64,000 nt of DNA. It comes from Saprospiraceae bacterium. Its GTDB lineage: Bacteria; Bacteroidota; Bacteroidia; Chitinophagales; Saprospiraceae. Shown one piece after another: positions 46,093 through 54,543 of this stretch. Under the pieces are notes generated by a model. The model worked only from the letters and a program-made list of their open reading frames with translations, was not told where the DNA came from and searched no databases. The translations under genes were made by a program, and so were the position numbers. Positions within the stretch are counted from its first letter, which is position 1. Each line of letters starts with the position of its first letter. The DNA is taken from the NCBI GenBank assembly GCA_027488135.1, contig JAIYCH010000014.1, forward strand, positions 1 through 64,000. Reading direction: 5' to 3'.

Positions 46093-47520
46093 ATGGCAGA
46101 TCCTAAAGGATTTTTAACGTTTAAAAGAGAACTTCCTTCATCCAGGGAGGTTAATGTTCGTTTATCAGATTATAAGGAGATTTATGATGAGTTTCCCGTG
46201 GAAAAAACGAAACAGCAAGCCGCCAGATGTATGGATTGTGGTGTTCCGTTTTGTCACTCGGGCTGTCCATTGGGAAATGTAATTCCTGAATTTAATGATG
46301 CTGTTTATCGGGAAGAATGGCAAGAGGCATTTCAAATTTTGTCGGAAACCAATAATTTTCCTGAATTTACAGGCCGAATTTGTCCGGCTCCCTGTGAAGC
46401 CGCCTGTGTCTTAGGTATAAATCAACCTGCCGTAGCCATTGAGCATATTGAAAAAACCATCGTCGAGATGGCTTTTGAAAAGGGTTTCCTAAGACCAAAA
46501 GCGCCAACCTTCAGAACAGGTAAAAAAGTAGCTGTTATAGGTTCAGGTCCCGCAGGTCTCTCCGCCGCCGCAGAGTTAAATAAATATGGTCATAGTGTAA
46601 CCGTTTTCGAACGTAAAGACCGTATTGGAGGTCTTCTTCGATATGGTATCCCTGATTTTAAATTGGAAAAATGGGTGCTTGAACGTCGTATCGGCTTGAT
46701 GGAAGCTGAAGGTATTCGCTTCAAGACAAATGTAAATGTCGGGGTTGATTTGTCTGTTGATCAATTGAAAAATGATTTTGATGCCATCGTTTTGACCGGG
46801 GGTTCTACCGTTCCAAGAGATCTTCCCATTCCAGGTAGAGAAGGAATAGGTATTTATCCGGCGATGCAGTTTTTAGAGCAAAATAATCGACGCGTCGCAG
46901 GTGATTTTATTCCTGAAGTTGAATCCATTCGGGCAACAGGTAAACACGTAGTCGTTATTGGCGGCGGTGACACTGGCGCCGATTGTGTGGGCACTTCTAA
47001 TAGACAAAAAGCAAAATCAGTAACCCAACTGGAAGTTTTAGTGAAACCTTCATTAACCAGAACGCCTGATTCATGGCCTAATTGGCCACTCATACTAAGA
47101 ACAAGTTCTTCTCATGAGGAAGGGTGCGACAGGGAATGGTCTGTTCTTACTGAATCATTTGAAGTGAACGAGAAGGGCGAAGTATCCGCAATTCATCTTA
47201 TTGATGTTGAATGGGCTTTTATTCCCGCTGAAAACAGATATGGGTTTTCAAAAATATCAGGATCTGAAAGAACTATACCCTGTGACCTCGCTTTGCTTGC
47301 CATCGGCTTTGTTCATCCTCAACACGATGGTTTACTGCAACAATTAGGCGTCGCTCTCGATGAAAGAGGTAATGTTAAGGCATCTGATTTTAAAACCTCT
47401 GTCGATGGCGTCTTTGCCGCTGGTGATGTTCGCCGTGGACAGTCTTTAGTTGTCTGGGCCATCGCGGAAGGAAGAGATGCTGCAAAGGAAGTACATATCT
47501 TTCTTGATTGTGAAGCTTAA
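46093..47520 (+). CDS. gltD: Glutamate synthase small subunit
   Basis: GltD passes electrons from NADPH through FAD and iron-sulfur clusters to GltB. The 475-residue product has the N-terminal Cys-rich cluster domain (RCMDCGVPFCHSGCPLGNVIP near residue 45 and CPAPCEAACVLG near 97), the FAD dinucleotide motif VIGSGPAGLSAAAELNKYG near 147, the NADPH motif VVIGGGDTGADCVGTS near 290, and the final FAD block DGVFAAGDVRRGQSLVVWAIAEGR near 440. No key residue is missing. It follows gltB closely on the same strand and the two subunits form the complete enzyme. Confidence 0.97.
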   Translation: MADPKGFLTFKRELPSSREVNVRLSDYKEIYDEFPVEKTKQQAARCMDCGVPFCHSGCPLGNVIPEFNDAVYREEWQEAFQILSETNNFPEFTGRICPAPCEAACVLGINQPAVAIEHIEKTIVEMAFEKGFLRPKAPTFRTGKKVAVIGSGPAGLSAAAELNKYGHSVTVFERKDRIGGLLRYGIPDFKLEKWVLERRIGLMEAEGIRFKTNVNVGVDLSVDQLKNDFDAIVLTGGSTVPRDLPIPGREGIGIYPAMQFLEQNNRRVAGDFIPEVESIRATGKHVVVIGGGDTGADCVGTSNRQKAKSVTQLEVLVKPSLTRTPDSWPNWPLILRTSSSHEEGCDREWSVLTESFEVNEKGEVSAIHLIDVEWAFIPAENRYGFSKISGSERTIPCDLALLAIGFVHPQHDGLLQQLGVALDERGNVKASDFKTSVDGVFAAGDVRRGQSLVVWAIAEGRDAAKEVHIFLDCEA

Positions 47521-47540
47521 AAAATATAGGGCATCCTAAT

Positions 47541-48089
47541 TTATAAGATACTATTTTCAGGAATCTTTCCTTTTACCCCTTTAAAATAGTTCCATATAAA
47601 TTGCATGTCCTTTTCCATATCATCCGTGGGGTAAAATGGCTCACTGATAACTACTTTTTTGTCTCCAAAATTAAACTGTACCATGACAATGGGAACTTTC
47701 GCTCCTTTTGCGATAAAGTAAAAACCTGTTTTAAATTTTTCAACCCTTTTTCTGGTCCCCTCCGGTGACATCGCTACGGCAAACTTGTCATGAATATTAA
47801 ATATATTTATCATGCTGTCAACCATGTTCGTTCTTTCCGTTCTGTTAACAGGGTATCCTCCCAGCGCATAGAAAATAAAACCTAAAGGGCCTTTGAAAAG
47901 AGATTCTTTCCCAATAAATCTGATGTCTTTTCTTAAGATAGACCTCAGAACTAAACCTATCGGAAAATCCCACCAGGAGGTATGCGGGGCTGCAATGACC
48001 AAATATTTTTTAATATCATTTGGAAAATCTCCAATAATTTTAAACTTCGCTACTGTAAGAAATATAAATTTGGAAAATAGTCGGAACAT
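47541..48089 (-). CDS. 1-acyl-glycerol-3-phosphate acyltransferase-like protein
   Basis: The 182-residue protein belongs to the PlsC-type acyltransferases, which add an acyl chain to lysophosphatidate or a related lipid at the membrane. The catalytic HX4D motif is PHTSWWDFP near residue 37 and the glycerol-phosphate-binding motif is SPEGTRKRVEKFKTGFY near 110. It is shorter than E. coli PlsC (245) and lacks a clear N-terminal membrane helix, as in the compact Bacteroidota subgroup that may act on ornithine or other amino lipids. The frame continues to a TTG at 48107; the ATG at 48089 is preferred. It is 55 bases downstream of marC on the same strand. Confidence 0.87.
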   Translation of the reverse strand: MFRLFSKFIFLTVAKFKIIGDFPNDIKKYLVIAAPHTSWWDFPIGLVLRSILRKDIRFIGKESLFKGPLGFIFYALGGYPVNRTERTNMVDSMINIFNIHDKFAVAMSPEGTRKRVEKFKTGFYFIAKGAKVPIVMVQFNFGDKKVVISEPFYPTDDMEKDMQFIWNYFKGVKGKIPENSIL

Positions 48090-48144
48090 AGGGATAGATT
48101 TTGACAATTAACCCTTCAAAGTAAATCAAAATGTTTTTATTTTA

Positions 48145-48762
48145 TTAAAAAACCTTGGAAATTCCTCCAATAATAAATTGCACACCAATAGACATTACTA
48201 TGAATCCCATAATTCTAGATAGCGCACGAAGTCCGGCCTCACCTAAAATTTGATATAACAATGGGGCAAATCGTAAAATAAGATAAACGATGACGGCCAT
48301 AGTGAGGATTACGCCAACAATGGTACCTTTTTGCCACCAAAGGGGATATTCGTCGAAATAAGTTATAAGTAAAGATATAGACCCGGGACCGGAAAGGAGT
48401 GGCATGGCTAAAGGTGCAAATGAAATATCTTCTTTATGAAGGGCTTCCTCTGTTACTTTTTTTGATGTCGCGCCACTTTTAGCCATATTTCCCGTAAGTA
48501 GGGTATAACCTGAACTCATAATTACTAATCCCCCGGCAATACGCATAGCACCAATACTAATGCCAAAAAAGCCTAAAATCCATGTGCCGGCCAGAAAAAA
48601 TAAACTTAAAATTAAAAAAAAGTATAGGCTGGTTAGCCTGGATGTTCTATTTCTTTCTTTTTGAGTATATTCGGGCGTCATGGCTAAGTAAACGGGAACG
48701 GCCCCCAATGGATTTACTATGGAAAATATAGATGCCAGTGTGGCTATATATAACTCAATCAT
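48145..48762 (-). CDS. MarC-family integral membrane protein
   Basis: The 205-residue protein has six hydrophobic segments and the MarC signatures SIVNPLGAVPVYLAMTPEYT near the N-terminus and PLAMPLLSGPGSISLLITY near residue 120. The family is widespread. Despite the name, no role in multiple antibiotic resistance has been confirmed, and a transport function is only presumed. An unusual polar loop (SGATSKKVTEEALHKED) connects the third and fourth segments. It is preceded by an intergenic repeat and the degQ-like gene on the same strand. Confidence 0.93.
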   Translation of the reverse strand: MIELYIATLASIFSIVNPLGAVPVYLAMTPEYTQKERNRTSRLTSLYFFLILSLFFLAGTWILGFFGISIGAMRIAGGLVIMSSGYTLLTGNMAKSGATSKKVTEEALHKEDISFAPLAMPLLSGPGSISLLITYFDEYPLWWQKGTIVGVILTMAVIVYLILRFAPLLYQILGEAGLRALSRIMGFIVMSIGVQFIIGGISKVF

Positions 48763-48824
48763 AATTTACTCTTTTACTTAAAACGCTTTTTATCTCTAAA
48801 GTCACTTTTCTTACCCTTTAAACC

Positions 48825-48880
48825 CGACCCCAGAGGGGTCACATGTATCTATCTACCCTTTAGCCCCTGGCGGCACAAAT
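48825..48880. repeat. Composite intergenic repeat, copy 4 (short form)
   Basis: One perfect palindrome GACCCCAGAGGGGTC (48826-48840) is followed by ACATGT, 16 bases, then GCCCCTGGCGGCAC (48863-48876). It joins one GACCCC module to one GCCGCC module, in a relative orientation different from copies 1 and 2. It lies in the 129-base gap between marC and the degQ-like gene. Confidence 0.8.
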
Positions 48881-48891
48881 TCCCTAAATAA

Positions 48892-50007
48892 CTATTGACC
48901 TTCCTCCAGCGTTAATTTCAATTTTATTTTTTTCTGATTTCTCAGTAGTTCAAGCTCCACCACGTCCCCAACTTTATGTTTTTCCAAAAAAAGATATAAA
49001 TCACCATTGTTTTTAATGGGTTCATCATCAATACCAACCAAAATATCTCCAAGGGTGATTTCTCCGTATCGATTTCTTCGGGTAGGTTGAAGGCCACTTT
49101 TCTCGGCGTTACTACCGGCGGGAACATTTAAAACAAGAGGACCTTGTAAACCATATCGGGCGACGATGTTATTACTTGCCAGTTCAACGCCTATGGTTGG
49201 TCGTTGAATTTTTCCATACCTAATCAACTCAGGTACTACCCAGCGAACGGCATCGACAGGAATGGAGAAGCCAATGCCAGCAGAAGCGCCAGATGGACTA
49301 TAAATAGCTGTATTTACGCCTATTAGCTTTCCTCCGGAATCGAGTAGGGGTCCACCAGAATTACCTGGATTAATCGCTGCGTCCGTTTGTATAGCATCTC
49401 TGATTGGCACGCCGGCTCTTGACTGTATTTCTCTGCCAAGGGCACTTACCACACCGGTAGTTAATGTTTGATCAAGTCCAAATGGATTACCAATAGCAAA
49501 AACGGATTGCCCAACCCTTAAATTTTCGGATATTCCCACGGGGATGGCGTAAAGTACAGAAATAGGGGCTTTGATTTTCAGAACGGCAAGGTCTTTTTCA
49601 GGTGCCACGCCAATCAGTTCGGCGGGCCAGTTGGATTGATCTGCCAAAGTTACCGTAGCTTTGTCAGCGCCTTCAATCACGTGATAATTGGTAACGATGT
49701 GTCCCATTTTATCCCATATAAATCCTGAACCCGTCCCACTTTTTATCTCAGAAATATCCCTGGTCCAAAAATTTTCACGAATATTCGTCGTGGTGATAAA
49801 GCAAACGCCTGGTGCTGCTTTTTCAAATAACTGTATGGTTGACAACTCTGTGGAAGTCAACATAGTGACGCTATTATCCAAGGAAGTAGGTGTCACACCA
49901 TTGGTTGACACACCTTTTTCCATCCAGGCGGCACCTCCCAGGAAAGCTAGAATGATTAAAGAAATACCGGCAATAACTTGCCAAACGGAAGACGAAATGC
50001 GAGCCAT
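48892..50007 (-). CDS. DegQ/HtrA-type trypsin-like serine protease with PDZ domain
   Basis: This periplasmic quality-control protease degrades misfolded proteins. The 371-residue product has an N-terminal signal anchor (VIAGISLIILAFLGGAAWM), an S1C protease domain with an intact triad (His in TNYHVIEGADKATV near residue 110, Asp in EKDLAVLKI near 140, Ser in DAAINPGNSGGPLLD near 218), and one C-terminal PDZ domain at about 275-365 (GDILVGIDDEPIKNNGDLYLFLEKH). A single PDZ domain resembles DegS or short HtrA proteins rather than DegP/DegQ, which have two. It is therefore likely a membrane-anchored HtrA. It ends next to an intergenic repeat and starts 15 bases after the preceding gene. Confidence 0.93.
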   Translation of the reverse strand: MARISSSVWQVIAGISLIILAFLGGAAWMEKGVSTNGVTPTSLDNSVTMLTSTELSTIQLFEKAAPGVCFITTTNIRENFWTRDISEIKSGTGSGFIWDKMGHIVTNYHVIEGADKATVTLADQSNWPAELIGVAPEKDLAVLKIKAPISVLYAIPVGISENLRVGQSVFAIGNPFGLDQTLTTGVVSALGREIQSRAGVPIRDAIQTDAAINPGNSGGPLLDSGGKLIGVNTAIYSPSGASAGIGFSIPVDAVRWVVPELIRYGKIQRPTIGVELASNNIVARYGLQGPLVLNVPAGSNAEKSGLQPTRRNRYGEITLGDILVGIDDEPIKNNGDLYLFLEKHKVGDVVELELLRNQKKIKLKLTLEEGQ

Positions 50008-50022
50008 TTTTTTCTTGTTTTA

Positions 50023-51315
50023 TTAAGTTTTTCTTTCTTTTTTCTTTGCAGCAGGAAATAAGATATTGTTTAGGATGAGTCGATATCCAGGTGAATTCGG
50101 ATGCAGACTCAAATCAGTTTCGGGATCATTGACATGATGGCGATAATCTTCAGGGTCATGCCCACCATAAAATGTCCAGAAACCTTGACCAAATATGCCA
50201 TGAATGTATCTTGCCTCTTGAAAGGGCTTGTTATCTCCGAGAATTAAAACATTTGACTTGATATTTTCTTGATTGAATGCCGTGGTTTGACCCATAAACC
50301 CTTTTACCAGACGCGTGTGATTTTGGGTTAACATGGTTGGAATAGGATCCCATTTTGCAGAAAATTCAAACAAATTGAAGTAATCCTGTTCTGCAGGCAT
50401 AGGTCTTTCAGGAGCCACGTCAATGGAGGAATATTCGTACTCCATTGGATTTTGAGATAGCTGGAATTGGCTGAACGCAAAAGTATTATCAAAATTAAGT
50501 TTTGATTGTGACTGGGGATCTGCTTTGTCTCCATCATACATATAATCGCAGATATCGACGCCCTCTGCTGCTAAGGCAATATCATAAGTATCTGTAGCAG
50601 AGCACATAGCAAACATAAAACCACCGCCACCAACAAATTCTCTGATTTTTTTAACTACCTGAAGTTTCATTTGTGAAACCTTGGCAAAACCTAATTCAGC
50701 GGAAAGTTCCTCCATTCTGCGTTGATTTTCTCTGTACCAGGGGAAGGCAGAATAGGTTCGGTAAAACTTTCCATATTGACCAGTGAAATCCTCGTGATGT
50801 AAATGCAGCCAATCATAAGTAGCTAGTTTGCCTTGTACTACCTCCTTATCATAAATGGTTTCATAAGGAATTTCAGCGTAGGTGAGAACCATGGTTACGG
50901 CATCATCCCATGGCTGAATTTTTTCACCAGAGGATTTAAATTCAGGGGTATAAACGGCAATTTTAGGTGCTTTTTCCAGTTTAATGGCATCCATATTTTT
51001 TTCTGGATTTGCAATTTCAGCTAAAAGGTTATCAAATGCAGCATCGGAAAGCGTTTCAAAACTCACCCCTCTCGTTTTACATTCTTTTTCAAACGTGGCG
51101 CTGTAGGGAAAAGCGAAACTTCCCCCTCTATAATTCAATAACCACCAGCCTTCCTGACCAGACTCTAATACCCAATAAGTAACGCCATAAGCTTTTAAGT
51201 GGTCTTTCTGTCCCTCAAAATCCATAGGTAATAAAAGATAGGAAGCTTTTGCTGGAATGGAAACCAAAAGTAAAAAAGAAATAAATAGACCCTTAACGGT
51301 CAGTTGAATATTCAT
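50023..51315 (-). CDS. Secreted protein of the 'asparagine synthetase B-like' Bacteroidota family
   Basis: The 430-residue exported protein has a signal peptide (VKGLFISFLLLVSIPAKAS). Bacteroidota relatives are often labelled asparagine synthetase B, but the sequence lacks the N-terminal Cys2 glutaminase domain and the SGGVDS ATP-binding loop, so that label is not supported. Strongly conserved-looking blocks are YGVTYWVLESG, WLLNYRGGSFAFP, YDWLHLHHEDFTGQYGKFY, GGGGFMFAMCSATDTYDIAL and FYGGHDPEDYRH. The GGGGFMFAMCSAT part, with its small-residue turn and Cys, looks like a class I glutamine amidotransferase/ThuA-type fold. Alternative starts at 51336 and 51348 are possible. It is divergent from the vWA gene. 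Confidence 0.8.
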   Translation of the reverse strand: MNIQLTVKGLFISFLLLVSIPAKASYLLLPMDFEGQKDHLKAYGVTYWVLESGQEGWWLLNYRGGSFAFPYSATFEKECKTRGVSFETLSDAAFDNLLAEIANPEKNMDAIKLEKAPKIAVYTPEFKSSGEKIQPWDDAVTMVLTYAEIPYETIYDKEVVQGKLATYDWLHLHHEDFTGQYGKFYRTYSAFPWYRENQRRMEELSAELGFAKVSQMKLQVVKKIREFVGGGGFMFAMCSATDTYDIALAAEGVDICDYMYDGDKADPQSQSKLNFDNTFAFSQFQLSQNPMEYEYSSIDVAPERPMPAEQDYFNLFEFSAKWDPIPTMLTQNHTRLVKGFMGQTTAFNQENIKSNVLILGDNKPFQEARYIHGIFGQGFWTFYGGHDPEDYRHHVNDPETDLSLHPNSPGYRLILNNILFPAAKKKERKT

Positions 51316-51410
51316 ATTTGTCCTTTTACGTAACATTGATAATTTCATATACAACAAAATAAGGTTTTTTGTGGTTCAAACCGTACATTTATCGTCGTAA
51401 AAAAAAATAA

Positions 51411-53507
51411 ATGCAACAGCTGGTTTTTGAATATAGTGGTTGGTATGTCCTTATATGTTTGTTGGTCGCCCTTACTGCTGCTCTCTTTCTTTATTTTCGA
51501 ACAAATGAAATTCCGGAAAGTTATAAATTCTGGAAGTACGGTCTGGCATTTCTTCGTTTTGTTTCTGTATTCACTATCGCTTTACTCCTTTTATCACCTC
51601 TTTGGCGAAGAAACAATACGAAACTTCAGAAACCTATTTTGGTGATCGCTCAGGATGCCTCCACTTCTGTAGGCGATTTTCTTGAGAAAAAAGATCCTGA
51701 TTATTTGTTGCAGCTAAATAAAATGGTTGATAATCTTAAAAAAGATTATCAAGTGGAAACTTTCTCTTTTGGTGAAAAAATAACGAATGGATTACCCGAT
51801 AAATTTTCAGATAGAGTAACAAATATTAGTGAGCTATTAGAGCAATTATCCACACGTTTTGCAGGTAGCAAATTGGGTGGGGTGGTTCTGGCGTCTGATG
51901 GCATTTATAACCAAGGAAGTAACCCTTTATATACTGCCGCAAAGTTGAACACCCCTGTTTATACAATAGGTATGGGTGATACTTCTACAAAAAAAGATCT
52001 TATCATTAATCGCATTTTTCATAATCAAATTGTGTATGCTCACGATGAACTGGAAGTGCAAGCTGATATAATAGCCAAAAATCTGGATGGGAAAAATAGT
52101 AAGATTTCTTTGGTTGAGGTTAATGCGGGTAAAACCAAAACACTAAAATCAGTAGATTTTAAGATAGACAAATCTTCTTTTTTTAATTCTTTTTCATTGA
52201 CTATTCCAGCTTCTTTGCCAGGGACGAGATATCTGCGTATCATAGCCTCACCCGTTGAAGGTGAAGTTTCTAAGATAAACAATAGCCGCGATTTTGTTGT
52301 AACGGTGTTAGATGGAAAGCAAAAAGTGCTCATTTTTGCTCAATCTCCCCATCCCGACATGGGAGCATTTCGACAATCTTTGGGTGCTAATAAGAATATT
52401 GAAGTCAAAACAGCTTTCTTAGGTGATCCTGTCCCGAATTTTGCAGAATATGATTTGATTATTTTACATCAACTCCCTGCGCCCGGCCGCAACTTTGCTC
52501 CGGTGATAAAACAAATAAAAGATTTGAGAAAATCGCATTGGTGGGTTGCAGGTGCACAAACTGACTTCAAAGCGTTAAATGATTTTCAAGATTTAAACAA
52601 CCTAAGGATTAATTCAAACTTAGGTGCTGAAAGTGAAGCATTGTGGAATAAAAATTTTAACTTATTCAATGGTGAAACGGAATGGCCTCAAAAAATAGAC
52701 AGATATCCGCCACTACAAGTGCCATTCGGTGATGTTGAAGCCAATACGGTGGTGCAGGTTTTACTGTATCAAAGAATTAAAAATGTAGGTACTTCTTATC
52801 CTTTATTAACCTTAGGGGAAAATAATGGCGTTAGAAGTGCACTTTTCTTAGGCGATGGCTTGTGGAAATGGAGATTAGCAAATTTCCAGATTTACGAAAA
52901 TCATGAGGTTTTTGACGGTTTAATAGGGAAGATTACCCAGTACCTAAGTGTGAAACGCGATAATAGAAGATTTAAAGTGACGGTAGGTAAACCAGTTTAT
53001 GATGAAAATGAATCGGTTTCTTTTGTTGGAGAATTGTACAATGCGTCTTATGAACTCATCAATACCCCTGATGTTAATCTGGCAGTAAGAAACAATGACG
53101 GAAAAGAGTATAATTTTTTATTCAATAGAGTAGGTAAAGGATATCAGTTAAACGCTGGCGTTCTGCCCACAGGAAGCTATAATTTTAAAGCCACTACAAG
53201 TTATAATGGAAAAGAATGGACTAGTGACGGTCAATTTACCGTTCAACCACTACAATTTGAATTCATAAATATAACGGCAGACCATAATATTTTGAAGGCA
53301 ATAAGTACAGAAAGCGGAGGACAATTCTTTGGTCAAAAAGAATTGAATGAATTATATGCGATAATTAAAAAGTCTGCCGCGCTAAAACCAGTGTTAGTTA
53401 CTGAAAAAAGTTCGCAAACCTTTTTAAGTATGCCGCTATTACTTCTTCTATTGCTTGTTGCCCTAAGTTTAGAATGGGGTGTAAGAAGATATATTGGTAT
53501 TTACTAA
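51411..53507 (+). CDS. Membrane protein with vWA domain
   Basis: The 698-residue protein has two N-terminal membrane segments (residues 9-30 and 43-64) and one at the C-terminus (about 672-692), the layout of the BatA/vWA membrane family with a long extracytoplasmic middle. A vWA domain at about 75-195 keeps a full MIDAS: DASTSV (DxSxS), a Thr region, and VVLASDG. Residues 280-420 look like a class I glutaminase-type fold (VLIFAQSPHPDMGAFRQSL; DLIILHQLPAPG), a combination seen in other proteins of this type. Beta-sandwich repeats fill the remainder. Function is unknown. It may bind a cell-surface partner through the metal site. It starts divergently from the AsnB-like gene, 95 bases away. Confidence 0.85.
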   Translation: MQQLVFEYSGWYVLICLLVALTAALFLYFRTNEIPESYKFWKYGLAFLRFVSVFTIALLLLSPLWRRNNTKLQKPILVIAQDASTSVGDFLEKKDPDYLLQLNKMVDNLKKDYQVETFSFGEKITNGLPDKFSDRVTNISELLEQLSTRFAGSKLGGVVLASDGIYNQGSNPLYTAAKLNTPVYTIGMGDTSTKKDLIINRIFHNQIVYAHDELEVQADIIAKNLDGKNSKISLVEVNAGKTKTLKSVDFKIDKSSFFNSFSLTIPASLPGTRYLRIIASPVEGEVSKINNSRDFVVTVLDGKQKVLIFAQSPHPDMGAFRQSLGANKNIEVKTAFLGDPVPNFAEYDLIILHQLPAPGRNFAPVIKQIKDLRKSHWWVAGAQTDFKALNDFQDLNNLRINSNLGAESEALWNKNFNLFNGETEWPQKIDRYPPLQVPFGDVEANTVVQVLLYQRIKNVGTSYPLLTLGENNGVRSALFLGDGLWKWRLANFQIYENHEVFDGLIGKITQYLSVKRDNRRFKVTVGKPVYDENESVSFVGELYNASYELINTPDVNLAVRNNDGKEYNFLFNRVGKGYQLNAGVLPTGSYNFKATTSYNGKEWTSDGQFTVQPLQFEFINITADHNILKAISTESGGQFFGQKELNELYAIIKKSAALKPVLVTEKSSQTFLSMPLLLLLLLVALSLEWGVRRYIGIY

Positions 53508-53514
53508 CCTAATA

Positions 53515-53910
53515 TTACCAGCTTACATCTTCTTCACTATTTAATTTAGGTTTGTTTTCAGATGAATTCTGGTCTTTTGGGTAGTCCTCGTCGAATTCTA
53601 ATCCATTCTCATACTCCTCATGACGGCGTGAAAACTCATCGTAGTCATAGTTGGGCATCAGTTCCGTTTTGATGTAAGAAATGACATCTTCTAAATTACC
53701 AATAAAGCGATTGAAATCTTCTTTGTACAAAAAGATTTTGTGACGTTCATAACCCTCATCATTAAATCGACGGGTACTTTCAGTGAGCGTAAGGTAAAAG
53801 TCCTCACCTTTCGTCTTACGGACATCAAAAAAATAGGTTCTTCTTTTTCCTGCTTTTACTTTTACGGAATAAACGCTATCCTGCTTCCGTTGAAATTGAT
53901 CATTTTCCAC
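53515..53910 (-). CDS. PUR-family DNA/RNA-binding protein (DUF3276)
   Basis: The 131-residue protein belongs to DUF3276, the bacterial PUR-alpha-like single-strand nucleic acid-binding family found in Bacteroidota and spirochaetes. The core at residues 13-90 has the pattern VKAGKRRTYFFDVRKTKGEDFYLTLTES followed by KIFLYKEDFNRFIGNLEDVI, a beta4-alpha PUR half-repeat. The C-terminus is very acidic (EEYENGLEFDEDYP). The start is a GTG; no in-frame ATG is better. It converges on the vWA gene (7-base gap). Upstream lies the long non-coding region, so this RNA-binding protein sits beside the candidate RNA at 54215. Confidence 0.92.
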   Translation of the reverse strand: MENDQFQRKQDSVYSVKVKAGKRRTYFFDVRKTKGEDFYLTLTESTRRFNDEGYERHKIFLYKEDFNRFIGNLEDVISYIKTELMPNYDYDEFSRRHEEYENGLEFDEDYPKDQNSSENKPKLNSEEDVSW

Positions 53911-54177
53911 AATACATGATTTAAACTTGACGATTATATTTCTAATGTTTACAAATATAACTAATTAAGTAATTAATTTTATTTATTCTGTTAGTAGATA
54001 GTTTTTTAAAGATTTTCAACCGTTTTAATGGCATTTTCAGGAATTTTCAAAAAAAAATTAAAAAAAAATTAAAATTAAAATTCATGAATTTTCACAAATA
54101 TTTTAATAAATAACTGATTTACATTCTATTATGATAAAATAATATTTAAATAATTTTCACAATGAACTTATTTTGTC
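53911..54177. other. AT-rich non-coding DNA with A-tracts
   Basis: No gene or RNA signature was seen. The segment holds several phased A/T tracts around 54049-54085 (A9-TT-A9-TT-A4 pattern) and repeated TTTTCA motifs. These suggest curved DNA or an upstream promoter-stimulating element for one or both neighbouring transcripts. Confidence 0.35.
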
Positions 54178-54209
54178 TTTGTAAAGCCTTGTAGGCTGTC
54201 GCATATTTG
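54178..54209 (+). promoter_or_regulatory. Promoter-like pair upstream of the candidate RNA
   Basis: TTTG (54178-54181), a 20-base spacer and CATATTTG (54202-54209, seven of eight positions of TANNTTTG counting only fixed bases as C-A-N-N-TTTG) fit the Bacteroidota pattern. A start near 54215 is predicted, with a terminator 330-360 bases on. Confidence 0.45.
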
Positions 54210-54270
54210 TATCGTGGAAGGGAAAAAGGGGCAGTTGAAAATCAGAAAACGTTCTGAAAAATAAATTTGA

Positions 54271-54541
54271 TTATGTTCATGGGATTATATTGTCGGGGTT
54301 TTGTCGTCCCGGAAATATTCGGGACGATAATTCCACTATTTAATCCTTGTTACAAGGCAAAAATGTTTGCCTGAAGATAAAGGTCCAGGGGTTTTTCCCC
54401 GATTACAATTTGTAGTGTGTAAATATACACCACAGTAATTAATTAAGGGTTAAAGTGGCGGTTTTTTATTAAAACCTTAACGTTTTTAAGAAACCGCTAC
54501 AAAGTCCTTCACAAAATGTGTTTATGTTCATGGGATTATAT
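54271..54541 (+). repeat. Direct repeat pair, 20 bp
   Basis: TTATGTTCATGGGATTATAT occurs identically at 54271-54290 and 54522-54541, 251 bases apart. Each copy is followed within about 15 bases by a hairpin with a TCGT...ACGA stem (54304-54327 and 54544-54567). The interval given spans both copies. Confidence 0.9.
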
Positions 54542-54543
54542 AT

